Assembly: GCF_000724485.1 (NCBI RefSeq)
Contig: NZ_CP007739.1
Coordinates: forward strand, 1,162,843 to 1,226,842
Length of the DNA stretch: 64,000 bases
Direction of reading: 5' to 3'
Source of the DNA: Bacillus methanolicus MGA3
Lineage (GTDB): Bacteria > Bacillota > Bacilli > Bacillales > Cytobacillaceae
Each line of letters opens with the position of its first letter. Position 1 is the first letter of the stretch. The translations under genes and the position numbers were made by a program. This document shows, piece after piece, positions 44,448 through 53,887 of this stretch. The notes under the pieces are model-generated. The model searched no databases and was not told the origin of the DNA. It saw only the letters and a program-made list of their open reading frames with translations.

Positions 44448-45467
44448 ATGTCTGGAGAGATATTATCGCAAAGTGAAATTGATGCCCTGTTGTCTGCTCT
44501 TTCTACAGGTGAGATGAATGCGGATGAATTAAAAAAGGAACAAACAGAGAAAAAAGTGAAGGTTTATGATTTTAAGAGGGCACTGCGCTTTTCAAAAGAT
44601 CAAATTCGAAGTTTAACCCGCATTCATGAGAATTTTGCAAGATTACTAACGACGTTTTTCTCTGCTCAGCTTAGGACATATGTACAAATTAGTGTGGCGT
44701 CAGCCGACCAGATTCCTTTTGAAGAGTTTATTCGTTCCATTCCAAAAATGACAATCTTAAATGTTTTTGAAGTTCCTCCGCTTGATGGGCGAATCATTAT
44801 GGAAGTGAATCCTAATGTCGCTTACGCGATGATGGACCGAATGATGGGAGGAAGAGGGACAAGTTTTAACAAAGTTGATAACTTGACTGAAATTGAAGAA
44901 AAAATCATGTCAACCACATTTGAACGCGCATTTGAATACTTGCAAGAGGCATGGGCATCGGTTGCAGATATTGATCCCATTTTGACTGAGTTTGAAGTAA
45001 ATCCCCAGTTTTTGCAAATGATATCACCCAATGAAACAGTCGTTGTAATCTCATTGAATACGACCATTGGGGAAACGAGCGGAATGATCAATATTTGTAT
45101 TCCACACATCGTACTGGAGCCTATCATTCCAAAGCTTTCGGTACATTACTGGATGCAAACTGAGAAAAAAGACAGAGAACCAGTGGAAATTGCTGTGCTA
45201 GAGAAGCGAATCCAAAATGCCGATGTCCCTGTGATCGCGGAACTCGGGACTTCAGAAATATCGATACAGGAATTTTTGATGTTGGATGTTGGGGATGTGA
45301 TTGAATTGAATCAAGCAATTGATCAACCGCTCTTAATAAAGATCGGTGAAATCCCTAAATTTTTAGGGCAGCCAGGTAAAGTAAATAAAAAATTAGCCGT
45401 TCAAGTGTTAGATACATTGAAGGGGGAAGACGATGATAATGAGCGATCATATGCTCTCTCAAGATGA
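44448..45467 (+). CDS. fliM: Flagellar motor switch protein FliM
   Basis: C-ring switch protein that binds CheY-P (339 aa). The N-terminal CheY-binding motif LSQSEIDALLSAL is at about residues 5-17. The middle CheC-like domain contains GGRG near residue 140. The C-terminal FliN-like (SpoA) domain contains ELGTSEISIQEFLMLDVGDVIELNQ (landmarks QEFLMLDVGDVI). ATG with tggaggtgaga. It overlaps fliY by 35 nt. Confidence 0.96.
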   Translation: MSGEILSQSEIDALLSALSTGEMNADELKKEQTEKKVKVYDFKRALRFSKDQIRSLTRIHENFARLLTTFFSAQLRTYVQISVASADQIPFEEFIRSIPKMTILNVFEVPPLDGRIIMEVNPNVAYAMMDRMMGGRGTSFNKVDNLTEIEEKIMSTTFERAFEYLQEAWASVADIDPILTEFEVNPQFLQMISPNETVVVISLNTTIGETSGMINICIPHIVLEPIIPKLSVHYWMQTEKKDREPVEIAVLEKRIQNADVPVIAELGTSEISIQEFLMLDVGDVIELNQAIDQPLLIKIGEIPKFLGQPGKVNKKLAVQVLDTLKGEDDDNERSYALSR

Positions 45468-46752
45468 AATTGATGCCTTATTAAGAGGCACTGATAGTGA
45501 TGATACAGAATACCCGGCTGCTCCTCATTTACATGCAGAGGATTACCTCTCATTAATGGAGAAGGATGCTTTAGGGGAAATTGGAAATATTTCGTTTGGA
45601 AGCTCCGCTACTGCTTTATCTACTTTGTTAAATCAAAAAGTAGAGATCACAACTCCGGAGGTTTCCGTCGTTTACAGACGACAACTGCCAGAAGAGTTTC
45701 CACACCCATATGTTGCAATCTTGGTAAACTATACAGAAGGTTTTTCAGGAAGCAATTTACTAGTCATTAAACAATCAGATGCAGCAATTATTGCAGATTT
45801 AATGCTTGGCGGAGATGGGCTTAATCCTTCTGAAATGATGGATGAAATTCGGATGAGTGCTGTTCAGGAAGCCATGAATCAGATGATGGGTTCGGCTGCG
45901 ACAAGCATGTCAACCATTTTCAACAAAAAGGTAGATATTTCACCCCCTTCCATCGATATCTTAGATTTTCTCAATGAGGAAGGAACGGAACGAGTCCCTA
46001 ATGACGATATGCTTGTAAAGGTTTCATTCCGCCTTAAAATTGGAGAACTGATCGATTCAAATATTATGCAGCTTCTCCCAGTCGAGTTTGCGAAAAATTT
46101 GGTAAAAGAGTTGCTCAATCCGGAAGAACAATCAATTGAAACATCAGAAAAAATGCAGAAAACAATTGCGAGTGCAACAGACAGACAAGCTCCTATCGAA
46201 CTGTCCGAAGAAAACCAAGGACAGGAAAATTATTCGGGCCATTATGACAATAAGCAGCAAGGAGGACATGCTCAAAGCTATGCATCCCATTCATTGCATC
46301 ATGGACAGCAAATGCATGGGAACTGGCAGCCGAATCAACATGCATATTCTGCACCGGTTCAGGGAAGGGGTATGGATTATCAAACCGAGCCAGTACATGA
46401 CAGATCCGGATTTCAAGCAACAAGAAATCAGCCAAATGTTCAACCGGCAGTTTTTTCAAATTTTGAGCCATATCAGATTCAGGAAACTGAATCCAAGAAT
46501 CTAAATTTACTGCTTGATATTCCGTTGCAAATAACAGTTGAACTTGGAAGAACGAAAAGATCTGTAAAAGAAATATTAGACATTTCGGCTGGGTCCATCA
46601 TCGAACTTGATAAACTGGCAGGAGAGCCAGTCGATATTTTAGTTAATAACCGTCTGATTGCAAAAGGTGAAGTTGTTGTTATCGATGAAAACTTCGGTGT
46701 CCGGGTTACCGACATTATCAGCCAGAGTGATCGCATTAATAAACTGAGATAA
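45433..46752 (+). CDS. fliY: Switch protein / CheY-P phosphatase FliY with long His/Gln-rich linker
   Basis: Bacillus-type C-ring protein combining a CheC-like phosphatase and a FliN domain (439 aa; B. subtilis about 378). N-terminal MLSQDEIDALLRG motif binds CheY; two phosphatase sites are intact (EIGNISFGSSATALS and QEAMNQMMGSAATSMS); the FliN/SpoA domain is about residues 356-439. Between them is a linker of about 120 residues rich in Gln, His, Asn and Gly, with 8 His in about 55 residues, which accounts for the extra length. ATG with aagggggaag, overlapping fliM by 35 nt. Confidence 0.95.
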   Translation: MIMSDHMLSQDEIDALLRGTDSDDTEYPAAPHLHAEDYLSLMEKDALGEIGNISFGSSATALSTLLNQKVEITTPEVSVVYRRQLPEEFPHPYVAILVNYTEGFSGSNLLVIKQSDAAIIADLMLGGDGLNPSEMMDEIRMSAVQEAMNQMMGSAATSMSTIFNKKVDISPPSIDILDFLNEEGTERVPNDDMLVKVSFRLKIGELIDSNIMQLLPVEFAKNLVKELLNPEEQSIETSEKMQKTIASATDRQAPIELSEENQGQENYSGHYDNKQQGGHAQSYASHSLHHGQQMHGNWQPNQHAYSAPVQGRGMDYQTEPVHDRSGFQATRNQPNVQPAVFSNFEPYQIQETESKNLNLLLDIPLQITVELGRTKRSVKEILDISAGSIIELDKLAGEPVDILVNNRLIAKGEVVVIDENFGVRVTDIISQSDRINKLR

Positions 46753-46771
46753 CAGATGGGGGTAAATGGTT

Positions 46772-47134
46772 ATGGCACAAAAAATTTTAATAGTTGATGA
46801 TGCTGCATTCATGCGAATGATGATAAAAGATATTTTAACGAAAAACGGGTATGAAGTTGTCGGTGAAGCAGCTGACGGCTTGCAAGCAGTCGAAAAATAC
46901 AAGGAACTTCAGCCCGATTTAGTAACGATGGATATTACGATGCCGGAAATGGATGGGATCACTGCGCTTAAAGAGATTAAGAAAATAGACCCGAATGCAA
47001 AGGTTATCATGTGCTCGGCTATGGGACAGCAAGCAATGGTGATCGATGCCATTCAAGCAGGAGCAAAAGATTTTATTGTAAAACCATTTCAGGCCGATCG
47101 TGTTTTAGAAGCAATTTCTAAGACTTTAGGATAA
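46772..47134 (+). CDS. cheY: Chemotaxis response regulator CheY
   Basis: Single-domain response regulator (120 aa). Acid pocket Asp9/Asp10, phosphoacceptor Asp54 in TMDITMPEMDG, conserved Thr/Ser-Ala of CSAMGQQ, and Lys in FIVKPF. In Bacillus CheY-P binds FliM to promote counterclockwise rotation (smooth swimming). ATG 46772 has gggggt 9 nt upstream and the homologue N-terminus MAQKILIVDDAAF; ATG 46766 is too close to that signal. Confidence 0.97.
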   Translation: MAQKILIVDDAAFMRMMIKDILTKNGYEVVGEAADGLQAVEKYKELQPDLVTMDITMPEMDGITALKEIKKIDPNAKVIMCSAMGQQAMVIDAIQAGAKDFIVKPFQADRVLEAISKTLG

Positions 47135-47158
47135 GACTGCGATTAGAGGTGCAGCGCA

Positions 47159-47821
47159 TTGCAAAAATTAAGATTGATAGGTAAAGTGGCGCTTCTTGTT
47201 TTACTTGCTTTGCTTGGCTCACGAAGCTGGGCTTTTGCAGAGCAAGTAAATAATAGTGTGAAAGATTGTATTGAACATCCCGATCGCTGTGAAGAAAATT
47301 CTGTGCTTAATAAACATGAAAAACAATCAAAAGCAGGCGGAGATCCTGTTGGACTAAATGTGTGGGATTTCTTCAGAATGATTTTTGCAACACTTTTTGT
47401 AGTGGCGCTTCTTTATTTTATTCTCAAGCTGATCAATAAAAAAACGATGGTATACAAGCGCACCCAATTAATAGAAAACATAGGGGGTGCGAATCTCGGA
47501 GGAAACCGGTCGATTCAAATGGTTAAGGTGGGAAACCGGCTTCTGGTTGTCGGCGTAGGTGAAAACATCCAGCTGTTAAAAGAAATAGACGATCCTGATG
47601 AGTTTCGTCAAATCATCACAGAATACAACGACAAAATGGAACAGCTTGTTCAACCAAGCGATTTTGTGACAAAGGTGATTCAAAGAACAAGGAAGACATT
47701 TGCTGCTAAAGAGGATCACAGTCAATTCAAAATGCTTCTAAAGAAGCAATTAGATGAGTTGAAAAATGAAAGGAAAAAATTTTTTGAAGGTATGGAACAG
47801 AAAGGGAAAGACGAACGATGA
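47159..47821 (+). CDS. fliO: Flagellar export protein FliO (FliZ)
   Basis: Export-gate assembly factor (220 aa). N-terminal signal-like hydrophobic stretch (about residues 8-27, ending WAFA), an extracytoplasmic segment, then a membrane span (about 74-93, [18 protein letters not shown]) and the FliO domain ([27 protein letters not shown]). The extracytoplasmic part has two cysteines seven apart ([11 protein letters not shown]). TTG start with agaggtgca upstream. Overlaps fliP by 4 nt. Confidence 0.9.
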   Translation: MQKLRLIGKVALLVLLALLGSRSWAFAEQVNNSVKDCIEHPDRCEENSVLNKHEKQSKAGGDPVGLNVWDFFRMIFATLFVVALLYFILKLINKKTMVYKRTQLIENIGGANLGGNRSIQMVKVGNRLLVVGVGENIQLLKEIDDPDEFRQIITEYNDKMEQLVQPSDFVTKVIQRTRKTFAAKEDHSQFKMLLKKQLDELKNERKKFFEGMEQKGKDER

Positions 47822-48483
47822 ACGAATTTATACAATTCTTTAGCAACAGTTCCCCAGAAAACGTTTCTGTTTCTGTTAAACTTCTTTTACTTTTGACTGT
47901 TCTCTCTTTAGCTCCCAGCATACTTATTTTGATGACCTGCTTTACAAGAATTGTCATTGTTCTTTCCTTTGTCAGAACGGCGCTTGCTACACAGCAAATG
48001 CCGCCAACTCAAGTGCTGATTGGATTGTCTCTGTTTTTAACATTTTTTGTAATGGCTCCTACTTTTGAGAAAGTAAACGAAGAGGCGCTGACTCCTCTGT
48101 TTAATAATAAAATTACTTTGGAAGAGGCTTACGATCGGGCAAGTGTGCCATTTAAAGAGTTTATGAGCGCCCATACAAGACAGAAAGACCTTGCCCTTTT
48201 CTTAGATTATTCAAAGGCAGAACGTCCGAAGTCTATACAGGATATACCGTTGACGACGCTCGTTCCAGCTTTTGCAATTTCTGAATTAAAGACGGCTTTT
48301 CAAATTGGTTTTATGATTTTTATTCCTTTTTTAGTGATCGATATGGTGGTGTCAAGTGTTTTAATGTCGATGGGAATGATGATGCTTCCGCCTGTTATGA
48401 TTTCGCTCCCATTCAAAATATTACTATTTATCATGGTAGACGGTTGGTATTTAGTTGTTAAATCTCTTTTACAAAGCTTTTAA
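47818..48483 (+). CDS. fliP: Flagellar export gate protein FliP
   Basis: Core export-gate membrane protein (221 aa) forming the FliP5-FliQ4-FliR1 channel. About four hydrophobic segments; signature [25 protein letters not shown] near residues 40-65 (landmarks [12 protein letters not shown] and [17 protein letters not shown]). No long N-terminal signal peptide of the enteric type; the first segment follows [22 protein letters not shown] overlaps the fliO stop. Confidence 0.96.
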   Translation: MNEFIQFFSNSSPENVSVSVKLLLLLTVLSLAPSILILMTCFTRIVIVLSFVRTALATQQMPPTQVLIGLSLFLTFFVMAPTFEKVNEEALTPLFNNKITLEEAYDRASVPFKEFMSAHTRQKDLALFLDYSKAERPKSIQDIPLTTLVPAFAISELKTAFQIGFMIFIPFLVIDMVVSSVLMSMGMMMLPPVMISLPFKILLFIMVDGWYLVVKSLLQSF

Positions 48484-48497
48484 AGCGGGTGAATGTT

Positions 48498-48767
48498 ATG
48501 ACTTCTGAAGCTGTCATTTCGATTGCCGAACAGGGCATCTACACAGTATTGATGATAAGCGGTCCATTATTGCTCCTTTCATTAGTTGTAGGTTTGATTA
48601 TAAGTATTTTTCAAGCAACGACACAAATTCAGGAACAAACGCTGGCATTTATTCCGAAAATAGTTGCCGTATTGCTTGGTGTGGTCATTTTTGGACCATG
48701 GATGCTAAGCCATATGCTGTCATATGCAAATGAAATTTTTTCGAATTTAACGAGATTTATAGGATGA
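48498..48767 (+). CDS. fliQ: Flagellar export gate protein FliQ
   Basis: Small export-gate subunit (89 aa) with two membrane helices (about 15-38 and 53-75) and the family motif SIFQATTQIQEQTLAFIPKI. ATG 48498 with agcgggtgaa upstream; the GTG at 48489 is part of that Shine-Dalgarno. Four nt before fliR. Confidence 0.96.
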   Translation: MTSEAVISIAEQGIYTVLMISGPLLLLSLVVGLIISIFQATTQIQEQTLAFIPKIVAVLLGVVIFGPWMLSHMLSYANEIFSNLTRFIG

Positions 48768-48771
48768 TTTT

Positions 48772-49548
48772 ATGCTAGATTTGCTTCCGAAATTTCCAGT
48801 GTTTTTGCTTATTTTTGTTAGGGTAACGTCTTTTTTTCTCATGATGCCGCTCTTTTCTTACAGGACAATTCCTGCGAGGATAAAGATCGGCCTTGGCTTT
48901 TTTCTTGCCTGGATTATGTATTATTCAATTGATGCACCCGCTCTTGAAATCAATGGAGAGTTTTTCCTCCTGATTATTAAAGAAGCTTTTGTTGGGCTTT
49001 TTCTCGGCTTTGTCGCCTATATGATTATGTCTGCCATCCAGATAGCCGGAGGATTTATTGATTTTCAAATGGGCATTTCCATTGCCAATCTCATTGACCC
49101 GCAGACAGGTGCACAAAGCCCTTTAATGGGCCAATACTTGTACTCGATCGCGTTGTTGTTTTTGCTGTCAGTAAATGGCCATTATTTGTTAATTGACGGG
49201 ATTTTTTATAGTTACAAATTTATCCCAATTGATCATGCATGGATCCCTTTTGGCAATGAAAACCTAGTAAATTATGTAATAAAATCATTTAGTTCCATCT
49301 TTGTTATTGCATTTCAAATGTCTGTTCCAGTTGTTGGATGTCTTTTTCTTGTTGATGTAGCCCTTGGGATTGTGGCAAGAACGGTTCCGCAGTTAAACGT
49401 TTTTGTTGTCGGTCTTCCTTTGAAAATTGGTGTCAGCTTTATTGTTATGATTGCTGTCATGGGTGTGATGATTCAGGGGGTCTCGCAGCTGTTTGAGACA
49501 ATGCTAAGTACGATGCGCGATTTGATGGGCCTTATTGGAGGATCATGA
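48772..49548 (+). CDS. fliR: Flagellar export gate protein FliR
   Basis: Export-gate protein (258 aa) with about six hydrophobic segments. The family segment GFIDFQMGISIANLIDPQTGAQSP (landmarks GGFIDFQMGIS and DPQTG) is near residue 100. C-terminal GLPLKIGVSFIVM is conserved. ATG with aggatgatttt upstream. It abuts flhB with no gap. Confidence 0.95.
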   Translation: MLDLLPKFPVFLLIFVRVTSFFLMMPLFSYRTIPARIKIGLGFFLAWIMYYSIDAPALEINGEFFLLIIKEAFVGLFLGFVAYMIMSAIQIAGGFIDFQMGISIANLIDPQTGAQSPLMGQYLYSIALLFLLSVNGHYLLIDGIFYSYKFIPIDHAWIPFGNENLVNYVIKSFSSIFVIAFQMSVPVVGCLFLVDVALGIVARTVPQLNVFVVGLPLKIGVSFIVMIAVMGVMIQGVSQLFETMLSTMRDLMGLIGGS

Positions 49549-50631
49549 ATGAAATTTTTAACCTTAGACTTGCAGTTTTTTGCCGGAGAAAAAACGGAGA
49601 AAGCGACTCCTAAGAAACGCCAGGATGCACGAAAAAAAGGGCAGGTGGCCAAAAGTCAGGATGTGATTACGGCCGTTAATTTGCTGGCAGTTTTTTTATA
49701 TCTTATGTTCACCGGCGAGTTGTTGCTGGATCATATTTTACGCGTATTCAGGCACTCATTTCAGGATTATTTGCTTGTTGATTTGACGGAAAATAATCTC
49801 AAATCAATTTTGCTCGAAATTATGAAGGAAATCACTTTTATTTTAGGACCGATTATGCTTGTTGCATTTGTTGCCAGTGTGGCGGCAAATTATTTTCAAA
49901 TCGGATTTTTATTTTCGTCAGAAGCCATTCAATTAAAGCTTGAAAAGATAAATCCAATCCAAGGTTTCAAACGGATTTTTTCTTTAAGGGCACTGGTTGA
50001 GCTATTGAAATCTATTTTAAAAATCAGTTTTGTCGGGATTGTTACGTTTACGGTACTTTGGAAGCGGATTGATGAAATTCTTATTCTTTCGCATAAATCT
50101 GTCGGAGCCGCTCTCGCTTCGATCGCAAGTTTAACAATGCAGATGGGGCTGTTTGCATCAGGTGCCTTGTTCTTTCTGGCGATTCTTGATTATCTTTATC
50201 AAAAGTACGATTTTGAAAAAAGCATTAGGATGTCAAAGCAAGATATTAAAGATGAGTATAAAAATATTGAAGGAGACCCTCTTATCAAATCAAAAATAAA
50301 GCAAAGGCAGAAGGAAATGGCAATGCGAAGAATGATGCAGGAAGTGCCGAAAGCGGATGTGGTTATTACAAACCCTACTCATTTTGCGGTTGCTTTAAAG
50401 TATGATGAACAAAAATTGGATGCTCCGTATGTCGTAGCTAAAGGTGTAGATTATGTCGCTCAAAAAATCAAGTATATAGCGAAAGAAAATGATGTCATCA
50501 CAGTGGAGAACCGTCCATTGGCAAGAGCGTTATATGATCAGACGGAAATCGGTGAGACCATTCCGGAACAATTTTTTAAAGCGGTAGCAGAAATTCTCGC
50601 GTTCGTTTACCGGACAAAAAATAAGATTTGA
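49549..50631 (+). CDS. flhB: Flagellar export switch protein FlhB
   Basis: Export apparatus protein that controls substrate switching (360 aa). N-terminal DLQFFAGEKTEKATPKKR, four membrane spans, and a cytoplasmic domain with the autocleavage site NPTH at residues 275-278 (VVITNPTHFAVAL). Compare ylqH at 22458-22748, which resembles the part after NPTH. ATG directly follows the fliR stop, with ggaggatc as Shine-Dalgarno. Confidence 0.96.
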   Translation: MKFLTLDLQFFAGEKTEKATPKKRQDARKKGQVAKSQDVITAVNLLAVFLYLMFTGELLLDHILRVFRHSFQDYLLVDLTENNLKSILLEIMKEITFILGPIMLVAFVASVAANYFQIGFLFSSEAIQLKLEKINPIQGFKRIFSLRALVELLKSILKISFVGIVTFTVLWKRIDEILILSHKSVGAALASIASLTMQMGLFASGALFFLAILDYLYQKYDFEKSIRMSKQDIKDEYKNIEGDPLIKSKIKQRQKEMAMRRMMQEVPKADVVITNPTHFAVALKYDEQKLDAPYVVAKGVDYVAQKIKYIAKENDVITVENRPLARALYDQTEIGETIPEQFFKAVAEILAFVYRTKNKI

Positions 50632-50687
50632 ATGAAATCATTGCGTATACCCTGTTTTATTTTGGGGCGAGTTAGGAGAGAAATGGT

Positions 50688-52724
50688 ATGTCAGCAAAAG
50701 ATCTTCCGGCATTGCTAGGTGTGATCTTAATTGTAGCAATGCTTATCATTCCGTTCCCAACATGGCTGTTAAGCATTTTAATAATTATCAACATTTCTTT
50801 AGCACTGCTTGTATTGTTAACTTCAATGAATATAAGGGAACCGCTCCAGTTTTCCGTTTTTCCGTCATTATTACTGTTATTAACGTTATTTCGTCTCGGA
50901 CTGAATGTGTCAACGACCAGGTCGATCTTGTCGAATGGAGATGCCGGAGGGGTTGTTGAAACGTTTGGAACCTTTGTCATTGGAGGCAACTTAGTTGTTG
51001 GTCTTGTTGTGTTCCTTATTTTGGTCATTATTCAGTTTATCGTTATTACTAAAGGCGCTGAACGCGTTTCAGAGGTCGCAGCACGATTTACCTTAGATGC
51101 AATGCCGGGGAAACAAATGAGCATTGATGCAGATTTAAATGCAGGTATGATCTCAGAGCAAGAAGCAAGGCAGCGCCGGGAAAAAGTCGGCAGGGAAGCT
51201 GATTTTTACGGATCAATGGATGGTGCCAGCAAATTCGTAAAAGGTGACGCAATTGCTGGTATCATTATCGTACTCATTAACTTAATTTTTGGGATTGTTA
51301 TTGGAATGCTGCAAAAAGATATGACGATCAGTGATGCAGCTTCCCACTATTCTCTATTAACAGTAGGGGACGGTCTTGTCAGTCAAATTCCCGCATTATT
51401 GATTTCAACCGCAACCGGTATTGTCGTAACGAGGGCAGCTTCCGAAGGGAATCTTGGGACTGATATTACTTCACAGCTGCTGACTTATCCGAAATTGCTT
51501 TATATTACAGGAGGTACAATATTCTTCCTTGGATTATTTACACCAATTTCGGATTTATTGACGCTTCCGATTGCCGGTTTACTGATTTTAGGAGGGTATA
51601 TGTTATCCCGGATTCCAGAACCGGATAAAGAACATTTGCAAGAACTAAATGAGGAAATGGAAACCGATGAAATGAAAAGCCCTGAGAGTGTTGTCCAATT
51701 ATTAAGCATTGACCCGATTGAATTCGAATTTGGGTATGGACTTATTCCACTGGCAGACACGAATCAGGGCGGGGATCTTTTGGATCGGATTGTCATGATC
51801 CGTCGCCAGCTGGCTATTGAATTAGGGTTAGTCATCCCGGTTGTCCGCATCCGCGATAATATTCAACTGCAGCCAAACGAATATCGGCTAAAAATAAAAG
51901 GGAATGAAATGGCCAGGGGTGAATTGCTTCTCGATCATTACTTAGCGATGAGCCCGGGAGAAGACGATGATTCAATTGAGGGAATTGACACCATTGAACC
52001 TTCATTTGGGCTTCCAGCCAAATGGATTACGGAAGAAATGAAGGAGAAGGCAGAAATCTTAGGATATACAGTCGTTGATCCCCCTTCAGTTGTCTCGACA
52101 CATATCACTGAGGTCATTAAAGCAAATGCACATGAATTACTAGGAAGACAAGAAACGAAACAATTGATCGACCATTTAAAAGAAAGCTATCCGATCCTCG
52201 TTGAAGAAGTAACGCCTACCCCGCTTTCTGTCGGTGAAGTACAGAAAGTACTTGCAAAATTGTTAAAAGAAAACGTATCGATTCGGAATTTACCGGTTAT
52301 TTTCGAAACGCTTGCTGATTTTGGAAAGGTTACAACGGATACAGACCTCCTGACTGAATATGTTCGCCAAGCACTCGCGAGACAAATAACGAACCAATAT
52401 GCGGGACAGGAGAAAACATTAAAAGTAATTACTCTTTCCGGAAAAGTAGAAAAAAAGATTGCTGAAGGAATACAGCAAACGGAGCATGGCAATTATTTAT
52501 CTTTGGATCCTGCAGTTTCTCAAGGTATTTTGGAGTCCCTGGCTTCCCAAATTGAACAATTGTCTCTCATGGATCAGACTCCGGTTGTACTATGTTCCCC
52601 GGCAGTAAGAATGTATGTCCGCCAATTAACCGAAAGATATTTTCCGCAAATACCGATATTATCTTATAACGAACTGGAAGCAAATGTTGAAGTACAAAGT
52701 GTCGGGGTGGTGAACGTAGATTGA
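50688..52724 (+). CDS. flhA: Flagellar export gate protein FlhA
   Basis: Largest export gate protein (678 aa): about eight N-terminal membrane spans to residue 305, with the FHIPEP-type motif region LLLLTLFRLGLNVSTTR and AERVSEVAARFTLDAMPGKQM, and a large cytoplasmic domain that forms the nonameric ring receiving substrate-chaperone complexes. ATG with ttaggagaga. Overlaps flhF by 4 nt (TTGA). Confidence 0.97.
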   Translation: MSAKDLPALLGVILIVAMLIIPFPTWLLSILIIINISLALLVLLTSMNIREPLQFSVFPSLLLLLTLFRLGLNVSTTRSILSNGDAGGVVETFGTFVIGGNLVVGLVVFLILVIIQFIVITKGAERVSEVAARFTLDAMPGKQMSIDADLNAGMISEQEARQRREKVGREADFYGSMDGASKFVKGDAIAGIIIVLINLIFGIVIGMLQKDMTISDAASHYSLLTVGDGLVSQIPALLISTATGIVVTRAASEGNLGTDITSQLLTYPKLLYITGGTIFFLGLFTPISDLLTLPIAGLLILGGYMLSRIPEPDKEHLQELNEEMETDEMKSPESVVQLLSIDPIEFEFGYGLIPLADTNQGGDLLDRIVMIRRQLAIELGLVIPVVRIRDNIQLQPNEYRLKIKGNEMARGELLLDHYLAMSPGEDDDSIEGIDTIEPSFGLPAKWITEEMKEKAEILGYTVVDPPSVVSTHITEVIKANAHELLGRQETKQLIDHLKESYPILVEEVTPTPLSVGEVQKVLAKLLKENVSIRNLPVIFETLADFGKVTTDTDLLTEYVRQALARQITNQYAGQEKTLKVITLSGKVEKKIAEGIQQTEHGNYLSLDPAVSQGILESLASQIEQLSLMDQTPVVLCSPAVRMYVRQLTERYFPQIPILSYNELEANVEVQSVGVVNVD

Positions 52725-53887
52725 AAGTAAAGAAATACGTCGCTTCTTCTATGCCTGAAGCGATGAAATTGATCAGGGCTGAACTTGGCAACGATGCTGT
52801 CATTCTTAATTCAAAGGTGGTTCATAGTGGCGGATTTCTAGGTTTTTTTAAAAAGAAAAAAATTGAAGTCATTGCAGCGGTCGATCCGATGCCAAAAAAT
52901 GAACAAATTCCTATCGTAAAACAAAAAACAAAATACCTCCCGAATGCGAAGAATCACCTATATGAAAAACAGAGTACGGAAAGCAAAACAGGGTTCAAAA
53001 GTGAATTGATAAAAGAAATTTCTGAAATAAAAGAGCTGTTGAAAAAAAATCATTCCAATTTTAATGAAAATGGAATCGCGCTTCCGGGTCCGATTCAAGA
53101 AGCAAGCTTACTAATGGAAAAACAGGAGATTGATAAACAAATCCAGACAGCTGTACTCGAAGAGTTAATCGAAAAGTGGTATTTAACAGGAGCTTGTGCT
53201 TCAAAAGATGAAGTTCTGTCATGGCTTAGGAATTATATTTCAAATCGAATAGCCAATCTCAAATATGGCGGTGTAACTTTTACAAAACAATTTGTAAATG
53301 TGGTTGGCCCAACGGGAGTCGGCAAAACAACTACATTAGCAAAAATTGCCGCAGATTGTGTGCTCACGTATAAAAAAAAGGCAGCATTTATTACAACGGA
53401 TACGTATCGAATTGCAGCAATCGACCAGTTAAAAACATATGCAAAATTATTAAATGCCCCATTGGAAGTATGCTATAACATGGAAGATTTCCAGAAAGCA
53501 GCAGATCAATTTGCTGAGTATGATATTGTCTTCATTGATACAGCTGGCAGAAACTTTCGGAATCGTGGTTATGTTAATGACTTGAAAAAAACAATTGATT
53601 TTGACAGAGATATGGAAACTTATCTCGTCCTTTCATTAACTTCAAAACAAAGAGATATGGAAGAAATTTTTGAACAGTTTTCACTTATTAACATTGATCG
53701 ATTGATTTTTACAAAAGCAGATGAAACATCCAGCTTTGGTGCGATGCTGAACATCATCGATAAATACCAGACTGGTGTGGCCTATTTGACGAATGGCCAA
53801 AATGTTCCCGATGATATGCTGGTTGCCACCCCTACGGTGATATCGAATTTATTATTTGGGGTTGAAACAGATGTACGATCAAGCTGA
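52721..53887 (+). CDS. flhF: Flagellar GTPase FlhF
   Basis: SRP-family GTPase that sets flagellar position (388 aa). N-terminal B domain (1-110) begins KVKKYVASSMPEAMKLIRAELGNDAVILNSK; the NG domain has [15 protein letters not shown] near residue 196, TTDTYRIAAIDQLKTYA near 225, and DTAGR. TTG start overlapping the flhA stop, with ggggtggtga upstream. Its activator FlhG follows with a 17-nt overlap. Confidence 0.93.
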   Translation: MKVKKYVASSMPEAMKLIRAELGNDAVILNSKVVHSGGFLGFFKKKKIEVIAAVDPMPKNEQIPIVKQKTKYLPNAKNHLYEKQSTESKTGFKSELIKEISEIKELLKKNHSNFNENGIALPGPIQEASLLMEKQEIDKQIQTAVLEELIEKWYLTGACASKDEVLSWLRNYISNRIANLKYGGVTFTKQFVNVVGPTGVGKTTTLAKIAADCVLTYKKKAAFITTDTYRIAAIDQLKTYAKLLNAPLEVCYNMEDFQKAADQFAEYDIVFIDTAGRNFRNRGYVNDLKKTIDFDRDMETYLVLSLTSKQRDMEEIFEQFSLINIDRLIFTKADETSSFGAMLNIIDKYQTGVAYLTNGQNVPDDMLVATPTVISNLLFGVETDVRSS

